DNA from: Pyrococcus horikoshii OT3
GTDB taxonomy: Archaea > Methanobacteriota_B > Thermococci > Thermococcales > Thermococcaceae
Assembly: GCF_000011105.1 (NCBI RefSeq)
Contig: NC_000961.1
Coordinates: forward strand, 1,598,662-1,662,661
Reading direction: 5' to 3'
DNA length: 64,000 nt
The notes under the pieces are model-generated. The model worked only from the letters and a program-made list of their open reading frames with translations, was not told where the DNA came from and searched no databases. The translations under genes were made by a program, and so were the position numbers. Positions 25,720 to 36,166 of this stretch are shown piece by piece (the stretch's first letter is position 1; every line of letters starts with the position of its first letter).

Positions 25720-26662
25720 ATGAGCTACATACTTTCTTCTTTGTTTAATATTATATATTATTTGTTACTTGGTTTGTTAATTTTGGGTTCTTTTGGTAGT
25801 GCGAGTAATGATAAGGCTTGTCAGCCCGTGAATTACTGGGTTTTTGAGGGTGGATAGTGAGTTGAGAAGAGCGGGCCCAGAGTGGTGGTACTGTCAAGAA
25901 CCCGAGAAAATTAAGAATTTTGAAGGATTCGCATTCAAAGAAAAACCCTACGAATTATTCAAGAAACCAGATCCAATGATATTACATCAGGCTGCAAGGG
26001 AGTTAACTGATTTAGTAGGAATTAACGAGCTTCACGGAAAATTATCTAAGAATCATCAATACAACCTCTTTCTAGGAATGATGTGATACGGCCTCTAATG
26101 AGAGGGACACAGTTCCAAGTTCTAGGTCATAATTATTGTACTTTAGGTTTTCCTGGAGAAAGAAATGGAATAACCGGAATGGTCACTCCAGGCCATTGTA
26201 CCGATGAAGGTAGGTTCCGTGTATCGGTCAGACACTTCCGACCCAAGTTACTATATCGGAAATGTTGAGATAAAAACTTTGGTCTCCAGCCAAAGGAGAC
26301 ATGGCGTGGATAAAAACAACAGTGGAAGTCACTCCTAAAGTTTATCCTTACTTCATTATTAAAGGATACAAATCTTATAAATATTAGTATGTTGGCTCCA
26401 CTGTTTTGAAGAGCGGAAGAACTACAGGACTACCTGGTGGCATTATACTCGATATCTCGAACAGTTTAGAAATCCGTACAACCATGGAGGTAGCTCCTGG
26501 AGATAGTGGCTCTCCAGTATTCTATTGGTGGCAAGGACAGGCCTATAAATATGTACAAATCTACGAACTACTCTATAGGGGGATCCTAATGAAGGAACGT
26601 CCACGTATCTATCCATTGATGACGTCCTTAATAATCTCGGAGTAGAGTTAATAACCGGGTGA
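25720..26662 (+). pseudogene. Decayed secreted trypsin-like (S1 family) serine protease
   Basis: Broken gene. ATG 25720 encodes a hydrophobic signal peptide (MSYILSSLFNIIYYLLLGLL and on to GSAS) that stops at 25855. The remainder is spread over the three frames: SELRRAGPEWWYCQEP (25858-26086), TLGFPGERNGITGMVTPGHC with the catalytic His (to about 26200), VYRSDTSDPSYYIGNVE, GDMAWIKTT with the catalytic Asp (about 26302), SGRTTGLPGG and APGDSGSPVF with the catalytic Ser (about 26505), and a last frame ending GVELITG at 26662. At least five frame changes are needed, so it is inactive. The triad order His-Asp-Ser fits an alpha-lytic-type protease. Confidence 0.88.
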
Positions 26663-26673
26663 GGTGAAGAAGT

Positions 26674-28051
26674 ATGAGAAGAATTTCTAAAGTCACTTTC
26701 ATGTTTTTATTCTCCTTTCTCCTGAGCTAGTTGTAGCATATGCCCCAGTAAATCCCCTATGGAGCCTAAACACCCAAGTGAAAAGCATTGATGTTTCTAA
26801 AGATTATGTCCTGGTAATCTCAGACGCCCTATATTTATTCGATAAGGTCGGAAATAGAATCCTAGAAATGCCAGCCCCTCTGTGGGCTGGACTTATACAT
26901 AAAAATCTAGTAATACTCAAAAATGTTAGTAAGACCATTCATGTCACTTGGATAAACCTGGTGAATAAATCATCAACCTCATACACTATAAAGATTAAGA
27001 ACTTTCCTCCATGGATTATCGCAAAAGGAGAGAAATACGTAGTGGTTCTTGATTTTGAACCCATGGGAAATCCCACCTTTTATATACTCGACAAGCATGG
27101 GATAGCATGGAAATTGAGATATGCTATGGCTGTAAAAGAAATAAGGGTCAAGAATAAGTCAATTTATGTGTGGAGTTTTAACAATATTTACAAATTCAGA
27201 GAAAAGCGAAAATGGATGATCGATTTCCCAATATGCATTTTCCCACGAAGTTTTGATGTATACAATAATTTTTACTGCAGTCTTGCTAAATAATAGAACA
27301 TTACTCATGATGAATGGCATAAAGGAAATTTGGAGCAGGAACATTGAATTTAATTGGGCTAGGAGGTATGAATGCGCTTATGCAATGTATCTCTCACCCC
27401 TATATGCTGATTTGGGATTTTTAGGAGATAAGTTGCTAGTTGCTATAGACAACAAGATTATGCTGTACGATATCAATGGAACTCTATTATGGAGTTTTAA
27501 ACTAGTGGAAATATTACAAAACTAGTAACCTCTAATTTCCTAGCCATTGCAATAACTTCCAATAGGGTATATTTTATCTCAAAAGATGGAGTTCCAGGAA
27601 GCTATTTAATTAATGCTAAGCATGCTAGAGTTTCCAACTTAAACGCAGTGATAACTGATTCTAAAATAATATATTTCTTCACCTTCGAACCATCTGTGAC
27701 TATTACGGATGTTGACAAGAATATAGCGAGGAAAAATATTTGCCAACAAAACGCTAGATCTCCAGATTGTGCTTGGAAAAGCCGCAACAAAATTTGTTAA
27801 CGCAACATTCACTAGAGATACAATGAAGTTTAATGGAACCATTTACAAAAGCATTTGGCGAAGAAAGACTATTGTCTAATTCAGCCTAAAGATAGGAGAA
27901 TATTCATGCTAGGAACACATAGGTTTGGAACCGAGGCTTGTCTACTTTATTATATAAAGTAAGAAAGCCAAGAAAGATTACACTACTTAAATGGGAAGAT
28001 TTAGACGGAAACGGTGAAGTTGAGTGGAATGAGATCGAGGTCATTATTTAG
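26674..28051 (+). pseudogene. Decayed secreted protein, probable beta-propeller with acidic C-terminal loop
   Basis: ATG 26674, with GAGGTGAAGAAG upstream, starts a signal peptide (MRRISKVTFMFLFSFLL) that is frameshifted at about 26725 into SPELVVAYAPVNPLWSLN. Repeats such as DYVLVISDALYLFDKVG, KYVVVLDFE and LLVAIDNKIMLYDINGTLLW resemble blades of a PQQ/WD-like propeller. Further frame changes occur near 27290, 27525 and 27800-27960. The end VRKPRKITLLKWEDLDGNGEVEW (split here for length) resembles a calcium-binding loop and stops at 28051. It follows the protease remnant by 11 bases, so the two were probably one operon. Confidence 0.75.
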
Positions 28052-28110
28052 TAAGGCCTATTCATAACCTCAACTTATTTGCCTAAGTTTAAAAAATAGA
28101 ATCAAGATTT

Positions 28111-28175
28111 TGACAATATGTCAGATTTTGTCTTTATTTTTGATTTATGTCTCATAATATTGACAAGTATAAATT
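28111..28175 (+). promoter_or_regulatory. Promoter with TGACA inverted repeat upstream of secreted-protein pair
   Basis: TGACAATATGTCA (28111-28123) is a 5 bp inverted repeat around ATA. A further TGACA precedes AGTATAAATT (28167-28175), a plausible TATA box about 70 bases before the ATG at 28241. The palindrome may be an operator; this is inferred from position and symmetry only. The rest of 28052-28240 is AT-rich without a gene. Confidence 0.4.
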
Positions 28176-28240
28176 AAAAAAACATAAATAAAATAATGTT
28201 AAAAATAATTAACACAATAATTTAGTAGGAGGCATAGAAT

Positions 28241-28765
28241 ATGAAAAAGTTATACATATTATTTGTTGTATTGTTAGTTGTTGGGACAATAACACAAGTG
28301 GTAGTTGCCCAAACAATAAGTAGTAGAAAAGTTGCTCCACAAGATGCAGCCGGATATTGGGAGTTCTGGAAAGTAGAAAATGTGAAATATCTTGGAGTAA
28401 CTTATGGACCCTGGAAAACTCTAAAGGAAGTTTATGGGTATGCCGGTCAAGAATATTCCTTTAGCAGTTGGATAGCATGGTCACATAAAATTAGTGGTAG
28501 TGTAATGGTAGCATACAGCATGCTTTCTGCAACTCTTGGCTTTGATGTAACTGCTACAGGAGTTGTTAAAGTGACTATTAGCGGAAAGTTTGAGCATGAT
28601 GGACAGGTTATAGCTTTCCAAATAAGACCAAAGTATGAGGAATATGAGGTCACCCAAAGAAAATACATTCATATTGATGGACAAGATTATCCAACTGAAG
28701 AAAGAGAAAAAGCATGGGTTAAAAAGTTCTTACTCTATCAAGTACGAGCTAAACCTTTAAATTAA
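28241..28765 (+). CDS. Small secreted protein, unknown function
   Basis: A 174-residue protein with a clear Sec signal peptide (MKKLYILFVVLLVVG, cleavage probably after VVVAQ). The mature part is rich in aromatic residues (GYWEFWKVENVKYLG) and has a Ser/Thr/Val-rich beta segment ATLGFDVTATGVVKVTISGKF followed by IRPKYEEYEVTQRKY. The latter pattern reminds me of small secreted proteins of Gram-positive bacteria, some thought to be antagonistic, but I cannot name a family. AGGAGG lies six bases before the ATG. It forms an operon with the membrane-anchored protein that follows. Confidence 0.75.
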   Translation: MKKLYILFVVLLVVGTITQVVVAQTISSRKVAPQDAAGYWEFWKVENVKYLGVTYGPWKTLKEVYGYAGQEYSFSSWIAWSHKISGSVMVAYSMLSATLGFDVTATGVVKVTISGKFEHDGQVIAFQIRPKYEEYEVTQRKYIHIDGQDYPTEEREKAWVKKFLLYQVRAKPLN

Positions 28766-28778
28766 AAAGGTGAATGTT

Positions 28779-29636
28779 ATGAAGACAAAAGGAATAAGTA
28801 TCTTTCTGCTCCTCTCTGTTTTCCTTATTGGAGCGGGTTACGTTCACTATTACATTCCAAATAAAAGTATATTTCTAGTTCCTGATACTTATATTTATGG
28901 TGAACTCAATGACACAGTGCTAATTAGGGTCTACTGGATTGGAACAGATTCCAAAGAATATAACATTATAAAGAACTCTAATTTAAGCATTATAGGTTTA
29001 GATGGCTTTGCGACACTTAAAAAAGTAGGGATAAAGGAGACACTAAAGTACCATGATCCAATGATAAGAGAGTTAACATTTGGAATATACCTTACATTAA
29101 ATAAAATGGGCATCCATGAGAGAAATGTAACCCTGATAATAGAGAATAAAAAAGAAAGGTATCATAAAGAACTCAGTGCGAAATGGATCTTTGAAGTTTC
29201 TCCTAAGCAGAATCATTCTCTAAAGATAACTGATATGATTGAACTAGAAGTGGGCTTTTTTGGGAGAAATGTTTCTCCCGAGTGTATGTTTGCAGTGAAA
29301 AATATAGGAGAGCAACCACTAATTATACTAGGAGTTCAATACAACGTCTCTAATCTTCAAATTGGCAAGATATCATATGTTAATTCATCGAATTTAGACG
29401 AAGTTGGAAAGGATAAAGAAGAGGCTATATTCCCAGCAGAAGGTCTACTGCTTGAACCTAACGAAAGTAAAGTTATAATAGTCCACTTTAAAGAGGGGGA
29501 TTTTAGGTATCCAAAAAAGCCAGCGGCAATTAGATTAAAGATATTATACAAAACAGGAGACAAAGTCTATTCAATCCCACTATTGTACACTTACGAGATT
29601 GTGCCGATTCCGACTCCAGAGCAACTTAAAGAATGA
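28779..29636 (+). CDS. Membrane-anchored extracellular protein, unknown function
   Basis: A 285-residue protein with one N-terminal hydrophobic segment (ISIFLLLSVFLIGAGYVHYY) that may be an anchor or uncleaved signal. The outside part has several N-x-S/T sites and beta-sandwich-like segments (CMFAVKNIGEQPLIILGVQY, LLLEPNESKVIIVHF), the last being typical of Ig-like domains. ATG 28779 follows AAAGGTGA, 13 bases after the stop of the small secreted protein. Co-expression suggests a shared surface role, such as anchoring or immunity, but this is speculative. Confidence 0.7.
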   Translation: MKTKGISIFLLLSVFLIGAGYVHYYIPNKSIFLVPDTYIYGELNDTVLIRVYWIGTDSKEYNIIKNSNLSIIGLDGFATLKKVGIKETLKYHDPMIRELTFGIYLTLNKMGIHERNVTLIIENKKERYHKELSAKWIFEVSPKQNHSLKITDMIELEVGFFGRNVSPECMFAVKNIGEQPLIILGVQYNVSNLQIGKISYVNSSNLDEVGKDKEEAIFPAEGLLLEPNESKVIIVHFKEGDFRYPKKPAAIRLKILYKTGDKVYSIPLLYTYEIVPIPTPEQLKE

Positions 29637-29702
29637 GTGTATTTAACTTTCTTTCTCTTCTTTATGCCAAGCCAATGTATAAAAATATATGGGAAAAAGA
29701 AA

Positions 29703-29993
<291 letters not shown>

Positions 29994-30096
29994 TGGTAAA
30001 AAGCTCAGAAAATGGTTACTTATTCGAACTTAAATAATTAGAAAACTTTTCTAGTTATATAAAATTCCTTGCAATATAAAAAAATTAAAGGAATAA

Positions 30097-31527
<1,431 letters not shown>

Positions 31528-32397
31528 TCAAATCACCCCCTTAGCCTTCAGCTCTTCCATATATTTCTCCAACGCCAGCTTCTCAAGCTTAGAATAGAAG
31601 CCAACCCTATGAATCAACTCATCCCAATCTACAAGGTATGCATCGAATTCTGGGCCATCTACGCATGCAAATTTTACCTCACCCCCAACGGTAACTCTAC
31701 AGGCCCCACACATCCCTGTACCATCAACCATGATCGGATGAAGATCAACCTTCATTGGAATTCCATATTTCTTCACAACTTCGAAAACAGCTTTTTGATC
31801 TCCTGGAGGACCTACCATAAAAACTAGATCCCAGTTCTCATTGTCGAGCAACTCCTTCACTTTGGCCGTTAAGGCCTTTGTAACGTTTTTTGTATTTTCT
31901 TGAAAGCTCTTCTCTTGATCTATTTTAACGGGCTCCACAATATGCCTTGAAACGGCCTTTTCAAAGTAATCCTTTAGTATTACCATTGGCTCAAAGGTCA
32001 CGTGTAGCGTCGTCACGTCATTTCCAATCTCCTGCCAGGCCTTAGCTATCGGATATACCTCCGCGATTCCCACATAAGCACCTATCGCCAATATTTTACC
32101 GAATTTCTCCATTGGAGCTGGATTTCCTAGAGGTCCTGCAACATTTAATATTTCATCACCCTCTTTCAGCTCCATGGCCATTTTCATTGTCGTTTTTCCC
32201 TTCGTGAATGCAACTAGAACTATCCATCCCTCTTCCCTGTCCCACATTATTGGAGTCAAGGGAATCCTCTCACCATTTGGAAATGCCCTAACTATTACAA
32301 ACTGGCCTGGCTGGACTTTTTTAGCTACATGAGGGGCGTAAATTTTATACCAGGTGTTTCTCATTGCAATCTCTTTTTTCTCAAGGATCTTGTACAT
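31528..32397 (-). CDS. Ferredoxin:NADP oxidoreductase small subunit (NfnS/SudB-like)
   Basis: NAD(H)-binding, FAD and [2Fe-2S] subunit of the Nfn/Xfn complex. The 289-residue protein (MYKILEKKEIAMRNTW) has a PyrK/ferredoxin-reductase-like fold with the flavin-binding RIPLTPIMWD, an AIGAYVGIAEVYPIAKA nucleotide site and a cluster region MCGACRVTVGG ... FACVDGPEFD. I chose ATG 32397 after GGGGGTG; the longer frame begins inside the leader. The leader holds a SurR-like site, which suggests control by sulfur. Confidence 0.92.
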   Translation of the reverse strand: MYKILEKKEIAMRNTWYKIYAPHVAKKVQPGQFVIVRAFPNGERIPLTPIMWDREEGWIVLVAFTKGKTTMKMAMELKEGDEILNVAGPLGNPAPMEKFGKILAIGAYVGIAEVYPIAKAWQEIGNDVTTLHVTFEPMVILKDYFEKAVSRHIVEPVKIDQEKSFQENTKNVTKALTAKVKELLDNENWDLVFMVGPPGDQKAVFEVVKKYGIPMKVDLHPIMVDGTGMCGACRVTVGGEVKFACVDGPEFDAYLVDWDELIHRVGFYSKLEKLALEKYMEELKAKGVI

Positions 32398-32434
32398 AAT
32401 GAACACCCCCGAGTTCGTGAACATTTTTGGACAT

Positions 32435-32469
32435 TACACTAGGTTCTGAACATTTTGTTTTTATAAACT
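32435..32469 (-). promoter_or_regulatory. Nfn operon promoter with SurR-like site
   Basis: Minus strand: TATA box GTTTATAAAAAC (about 32457-32468), then GTTCAGAAC (32443-32451), CTAGT and GTA. This fits the extended SurR consensus GTTn3AACn5GTT at eight of nine positions. A second, imperfect half TGTTCACGAAC lies 20-30 bases further down. SurR is the redox-sensing sulfur-response regulator of Thermococcales; a site near the transcription start would act as a repressor site that is released by sulfur. Confidence 0.6.
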
Positions 32470-32525
32470 TATTGTAAACTATTGGTTGGATAATAAATAA
32501 AAGGATGCGAGGAGTGTATCGAGTG

Positions 32526-33803
32526 ATGGTCAAGGTCTACATTGAAAATTACGGTTGCGCAAGAAATAGGGCCGATGGAGAGATAATGGCGGCCCTACTT
32601 TACCTATCCGGCCACGAGATAGTTGAGAGTCCAGAGGAGAGTGAGATTGTTGTTGTAAATAGTTGTGCAGTAAAAGACCCGACAGAGAGGAAGATAGCGA
32701 GAAGGATTAGGGAATTACTTGACAATGGGAAAAAGGTCATAGTTACTGGTTGCCTTCCACACGTTAATCCAGACGTTATAGATGAAAGGGTTTCAGCAAT
32801 TTTAGGCGTTAAAAGCATAGATAGGATAGTTCAGGCCGTTGAATATGCTATGAGAGGGGAAAAACTAATCTCTGTTCCAGATTGGAAAAAGAGAAACCTT
32901 GATAAATTAGATTTTCCCAGACTGTCCCCCAGGAATGTATACTTCATACTCCCCATAGCCGAAGGGTGTCTGAATGCATGTACATATTGTGCCACGCGGC
33001 TAGCTAGAGGGGTCTTAAAGAGTTACTCCCCAGAGAAAATCATTGGATGGGTAAAATGGGCCATTAAGCAGGGATACAAGGAGATCTGGTTATCCGCAGA
33101 AGATACGGGATGTTATGGTTTTGACATTGGGACCAATTTAGCGAAACTAATTGATGAGATAACTGCTATAGAGGGTGAATTTAGGATAAGAGTTGGGATG
33201 ATGAATCCTAATCATGTTCTCAAATTTTTAGATGAACTTATAGATGCCTACAAAGATGAGAAAGTGTATAAGTTTCTTCACCTACCAGTTCAAAGTGGGG
33301 ACAACGAGATACTTAGGAAAATGGGAAGGATGTATACGGTTGAAGAGTTTGAAGAGATAGTTAAAGCATTTAGGAGGGAATTTCCAGAATTAAATCTTCA
33401 CACTGACATAATAGTTGGATTTCCGGGTGAGAGCGAGGAAGCGTTTCAAAGAAGTGTTGAGCTCATAAAGAGGATAAGACCTGACAAAGTTAACGTTTCT
33501 AGATACTCCCCCAGGCCGGGAACAATAGCAGCAAAGTGGAAACAGCTACCTGGTTGGGTAGTTAAAGAGAGATCGAGACTCTTACATAGAATCAGACTAC
33601 AGATAAGTTACGAGATAAACAGAAAATACATAGGTAAGAAAGTCAAAGTCCTCATTCATGGAGAGGGGAAAAAAGGAAATGTGGATGCCGTAACTATGAA
33701 CTACAAGCACATAATCCTACCGGAAGGTAGAAAAGGTGAATTTAGAGAAGCTAGAGTTAAAAACGCAGCCTCAACCTATCTACTCGGCGAAATTATCACG
33801 TAA
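32526..33803 (+). CDS. tRNA-t6A37 methylthiotransferase (MtaB/CDKAL1-like radical SAM)
   Basis: Adds a methylthio group to t6A37 of tRNA. The 425-residue protein has an N-terminal UPF0004 domain with cysteines in ENYGCARNRAD, NSCAVKDPT and TGCLPHVNP, a radical SAM motif EGCLNACTYCATRLARG, and a C-terminal TRAM domain (IGKKVKVLIHGEGKKGN). ATG 32526 is chosen because the conserved start is MVKVYIENYG and a TATA-like ATAATAAATAA centred near 32494 places transcription initiation there; an ATG at 32505 would add seven residues. Confidence 0.92.
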   Translation: MVKVYIENYGCARNRADGEIMAALLYLSGHEIVESPEESEIVVVNSCAVKDPTERKIARRIRELLDNGKKVIVTGCLPHVNPDVIDERVSAILGVKSIDRIVQAVEYAMRGEKLISVPDWKKRNLDKLDFPRLSPRNVYFILPIAEGCLNACTYCATRLARGVLKSYSPEKIIGWVKWAIKQGYKEIWLSAEDTGCYGFDIGTNLAKLIDEITAIEGEFRIRVGMMNPNHVLKFLDELIDAYKDEKVYKFLHLPVQSGDNEILRKMGRMYTVEEFEEIVKAFRREFPELNLHTDIIVGFPGESEEAFQRSVELIKRIRPDKVNVSRYSPRPGTIAAKWKQLPGWVVKERSRLLHRIRLQISYEINRKYIGKKVKVLIHGEGKKGNVDAVTMNYKHIILPEGRKGEFREARVKNAASTYLLGEIIT

Positions 33804-33845
33804 TATTTTTTAAATAACAATTCCAATCTTAACTAGGGGGTAATC

Positions 33846-34310
33846 ATGGGAAAGAGACTTCAGGCTCATAATGTGAAAATTAGAACGTTTATTCATGCTA
33901 CTGAAGATCCAGAAAAGGTATTAGAAGCCCTGGAAACTTTATTTCCTGAGGATATATCGCCCAAGGATGTAGACTTTGAAGTAATAGAAACTGAGGGATA
34001 CTTTGGAAATCCAATACTTGTCGTCGATGCCGAAATAAGACACTCACGGAATGTAAGAAAATTCCTGGAGAATCTAAGGAATTCACTTAGTGAAGAAGAC
34101 AGAAAGTATCTCTTAGAGCATGCAGAGGAAAAAGTTGATGAAACTGGAACGTTTTACATAAGATTTGATAAACAAAAAGCTTACTTGGGAGAAATAAAGG
34201 TAAGTGAAGGGCAGGATGTTATTCACGTTAGAATCAAAGTTAAAGCCTTTCCAATGAGAAAAGAAGCCGTCGTGAACGCGGTAAAGAAGTGGTTGGAGGG
34301 GGAGGAGTGA
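33846..34310 (+). CDS. RNA-binding protein of the archaeal exosome-associated COG1325 family
   Basis: A 154-residue protein of the archaeal family often called predicted exosome subunit. Features are [20 protein letters not shown] at the start, [20 protein letters not shown] in the middle and [14 protein letters not shown] near the end, suggesting a ribosomal-L5-like RNA-binding fold. GGGGGTAATC precedes the ATG. Its stop overlaps the GTG start of the RNase P Rpp30 gene, in keeping with a function in RNA processing. Exact role unknown. Confidence 0.82.
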
Positions 34311-34927
34311 AGTTCATTGAAATGGATATCAGGGATAAGGAGGCTTACGAACTCGCAAAGGAGTGGTTTGATGAAGTTGTGGTCTCAATAAAATTTAACG
34401 AGGAAGTAGATAAAGAAAAGCTAAGAGAAGCCAGGAAGGAATATGGAAAAGTTGCGATACTACTTTCCAACCCCAAGCCTTCACTTGTGAGGGATACAGT
34501 TCAGAAGTTTAAAAGCTATCTAATATACGTTGAAAGCAACGACCTTAGGGTAATAAGGTACTCAATTGAGAAGGGAGTTGACGCAATAATTTCCCCCTGG
34601 GTAAATAGGAAGGATCCCGGGATAGATCATGTTCTTGCAAAGCTAATGGTTAAGAAGAACGTAGCCTTGGGATTCTCATTAAGACCCCTGTTATACTCAA
34701 ACCCTTATGAGAGAGCAAATTTATTGAGATTCATGATGAAGGCATGGAAATTGGTCGAAAAATATAAAGTCAGAAGATTTCTAACGAGCTCGGCCCAGGA
34801 AAAATGGGATGTAAGATACCCAAGGGACTTAATAAGTTTAGGGGTAGTAATAGGAATGGAAATCCCTCAAGCTAAGGCTTCCATTTCTATGTACCCAGAG
34901 ATCATTCTAAAAAGGCTTAAATATTAA
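34307..34927 (+). CDS. rnp3: RNase P protein component 3 (Rpp30)
   Basis: Protein subunit of RNase P, which removes 5' leaders of tRNA precursors; it pairs with Pop5 to activate the catalytic domain of the RNA. The 206-residue TIM-barrel protein starts [15 protein letters not shown] and contains [29 protein letters not shown] and [18 protein letters not shown], all conserved in Rpp30. I recall it as essentially the P. horikoshii Ph1877 protein. The GTG at 34307 follows GGAGGGGGAGGA and overlaps the preceding stop as GTGA. Confidence 0.96.
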
Positions 34928-34972
34928 GAAAAAGTTATCATTACCAAGTTAAACTAAGGAGGGGGTAGAAGA

Positions 34973-36166
34973 TTGGACATTGATATGCTTTTGTCTTCCC
35001 CTGAAGAACTCGAAGGGGAAGGATACAAGAATATCAAGGAAGGTAACCTCAAAGATGGAATAAAGATGCTCGTGAGGGCTGCGAAGAAATATGAGGAGTC
35101 CGGTGAATTAAAAAAAGCTGCTAGTCTATACAAGGAAGCCGGCCTTCTACTTAAAGATAGGTTAAGACTACATGAGCAAGCAAAACCCCTAATAAGGAGG
35201 GTTGCATACCTTCATATTAAGTTAATAGAGAGAGAAGTTGATAAGAATGAGGTAAACCTTGTGAAGCTTACCAATTCTTGTCTTTCCGTAATAGAGGCTT
35301 TCACACTCCTCGAAGATGACAATAACCTCAAGAAATATGCAAGAGAATTTGCAAAGATGTTTGAAGATTTGGGAACGAATTATTTAGAGGCCAACGAAGT
35401 TGACTCAGCAATTGTATCCTACGAATCTGCATATAGGTACTATGACCTAATAGGAGATAAAGAGGGGATTAAGAAAATAGCAGGTAAGTTAATCGAGATA
35501 TTTGGTAGAATAGCTGAAGAAGCCATCTCAGAGGAGAGGTATGAAGACAGCGGAGAGGCATTTGAAAAGGTTGCAAATTACGTGAAGACAATATTCGGAT
35601 ACGATGAAAAGTACAAAGAGTTAATGGAAACCGCTGGAAAACACTATGAAAAGGCAAGCAAATTGGCATACGCTGAAGGTGATCTTGAAAATTTGACAAG
35701 GTTACTCCTTAAAGCTCAATATTCGTATTTACTAGCTAGAAACTTTAATAGAGCAAATCTCATTGGTTTGAATTTGATTAAGATGCTCAACCAGGTGGTA
35801 AATAATTTAAGAAGCGAGGGACTTTTCGATAAAGTTGGAGAAAAATTAATGGAATTTGCAGAAGCGCTGATCGCTTTAGGAAAAATAGAAAATGCAATGA
35901 AAGTTTACAAGGAGGCCCTTGATGAAAGCGGGGGGCTGATCGATCTTAGGGCCAGGATTAGGATCAGTGTGATAAAGTACTTAGCCGCAAAAGAGCAGGA
36001 TTTGAACATGTTAAGAGCCCTTGACACGATCCAATTTTTGATAAGGAATGCAAAATTCTTAGATGCTATAGAGCTAGCTGAGAATGCTATAAGGAAATAT
36101 GAAGGAGGAGAGGAAATACTAAGGGAGATCTACAAAGCAGAGGGTATAGTATTTCCTGAAGAATAG
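34973..36166 (+). CDS. TPR/SNAP-like alpha-solenoid protein
   Basis: A 397-residue all-helical protein made of TPR-like pairs (GEGYKNIKEGNLKDGIKMLV, AASLYKEAGLLLKDR, AIVSYESAYRYYDLIGD, AMKVYKEALDESG, AIELAENAIRKYEGG). Such scaffolds mediate protein-protein contacts; the partner is not evident. GGAGGGGG lies seven bases before a TTG at 34973; an ATG four codons further has no good site. It stands alone 45 bp after the Rpp30 gene and ends directly against a converging gene. Confidence 0.78.
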   Translation: MDIDMLLSSPEELEGEGYKNIKEGNLKDGIKMLVRAAKKYEESGELKKAASLYKEAGLLLKDRLRLHEQAKPLIRRVAYLHIKLIEREVDKNEVNLVKLTNSCLSVIEAFTLLEDDNNLKKYAREFAKMFEDLGTNYLEANEVDSAIVSYESAYRYYDLIGDKEGIKKIAGKLIEIFGRIAEEAISEERYEDSGEAFEKVANYVKTIFGYDEKYKELMETAGKHYEKASKLAYAEGDLENLTRLLLKAQYSYLLARNFNRANLIGLNLIKMLNQVVNNLRSEGLFDKVGEKLMEFAEALIALGKIENAMKVYKEALDESGGLIDLRARIRISVIKYLAAKEQDLNMLRALDTIQFLIRNAKFLDAIELAENAIRKYEGGEEILREIYKAEGIVFPEE

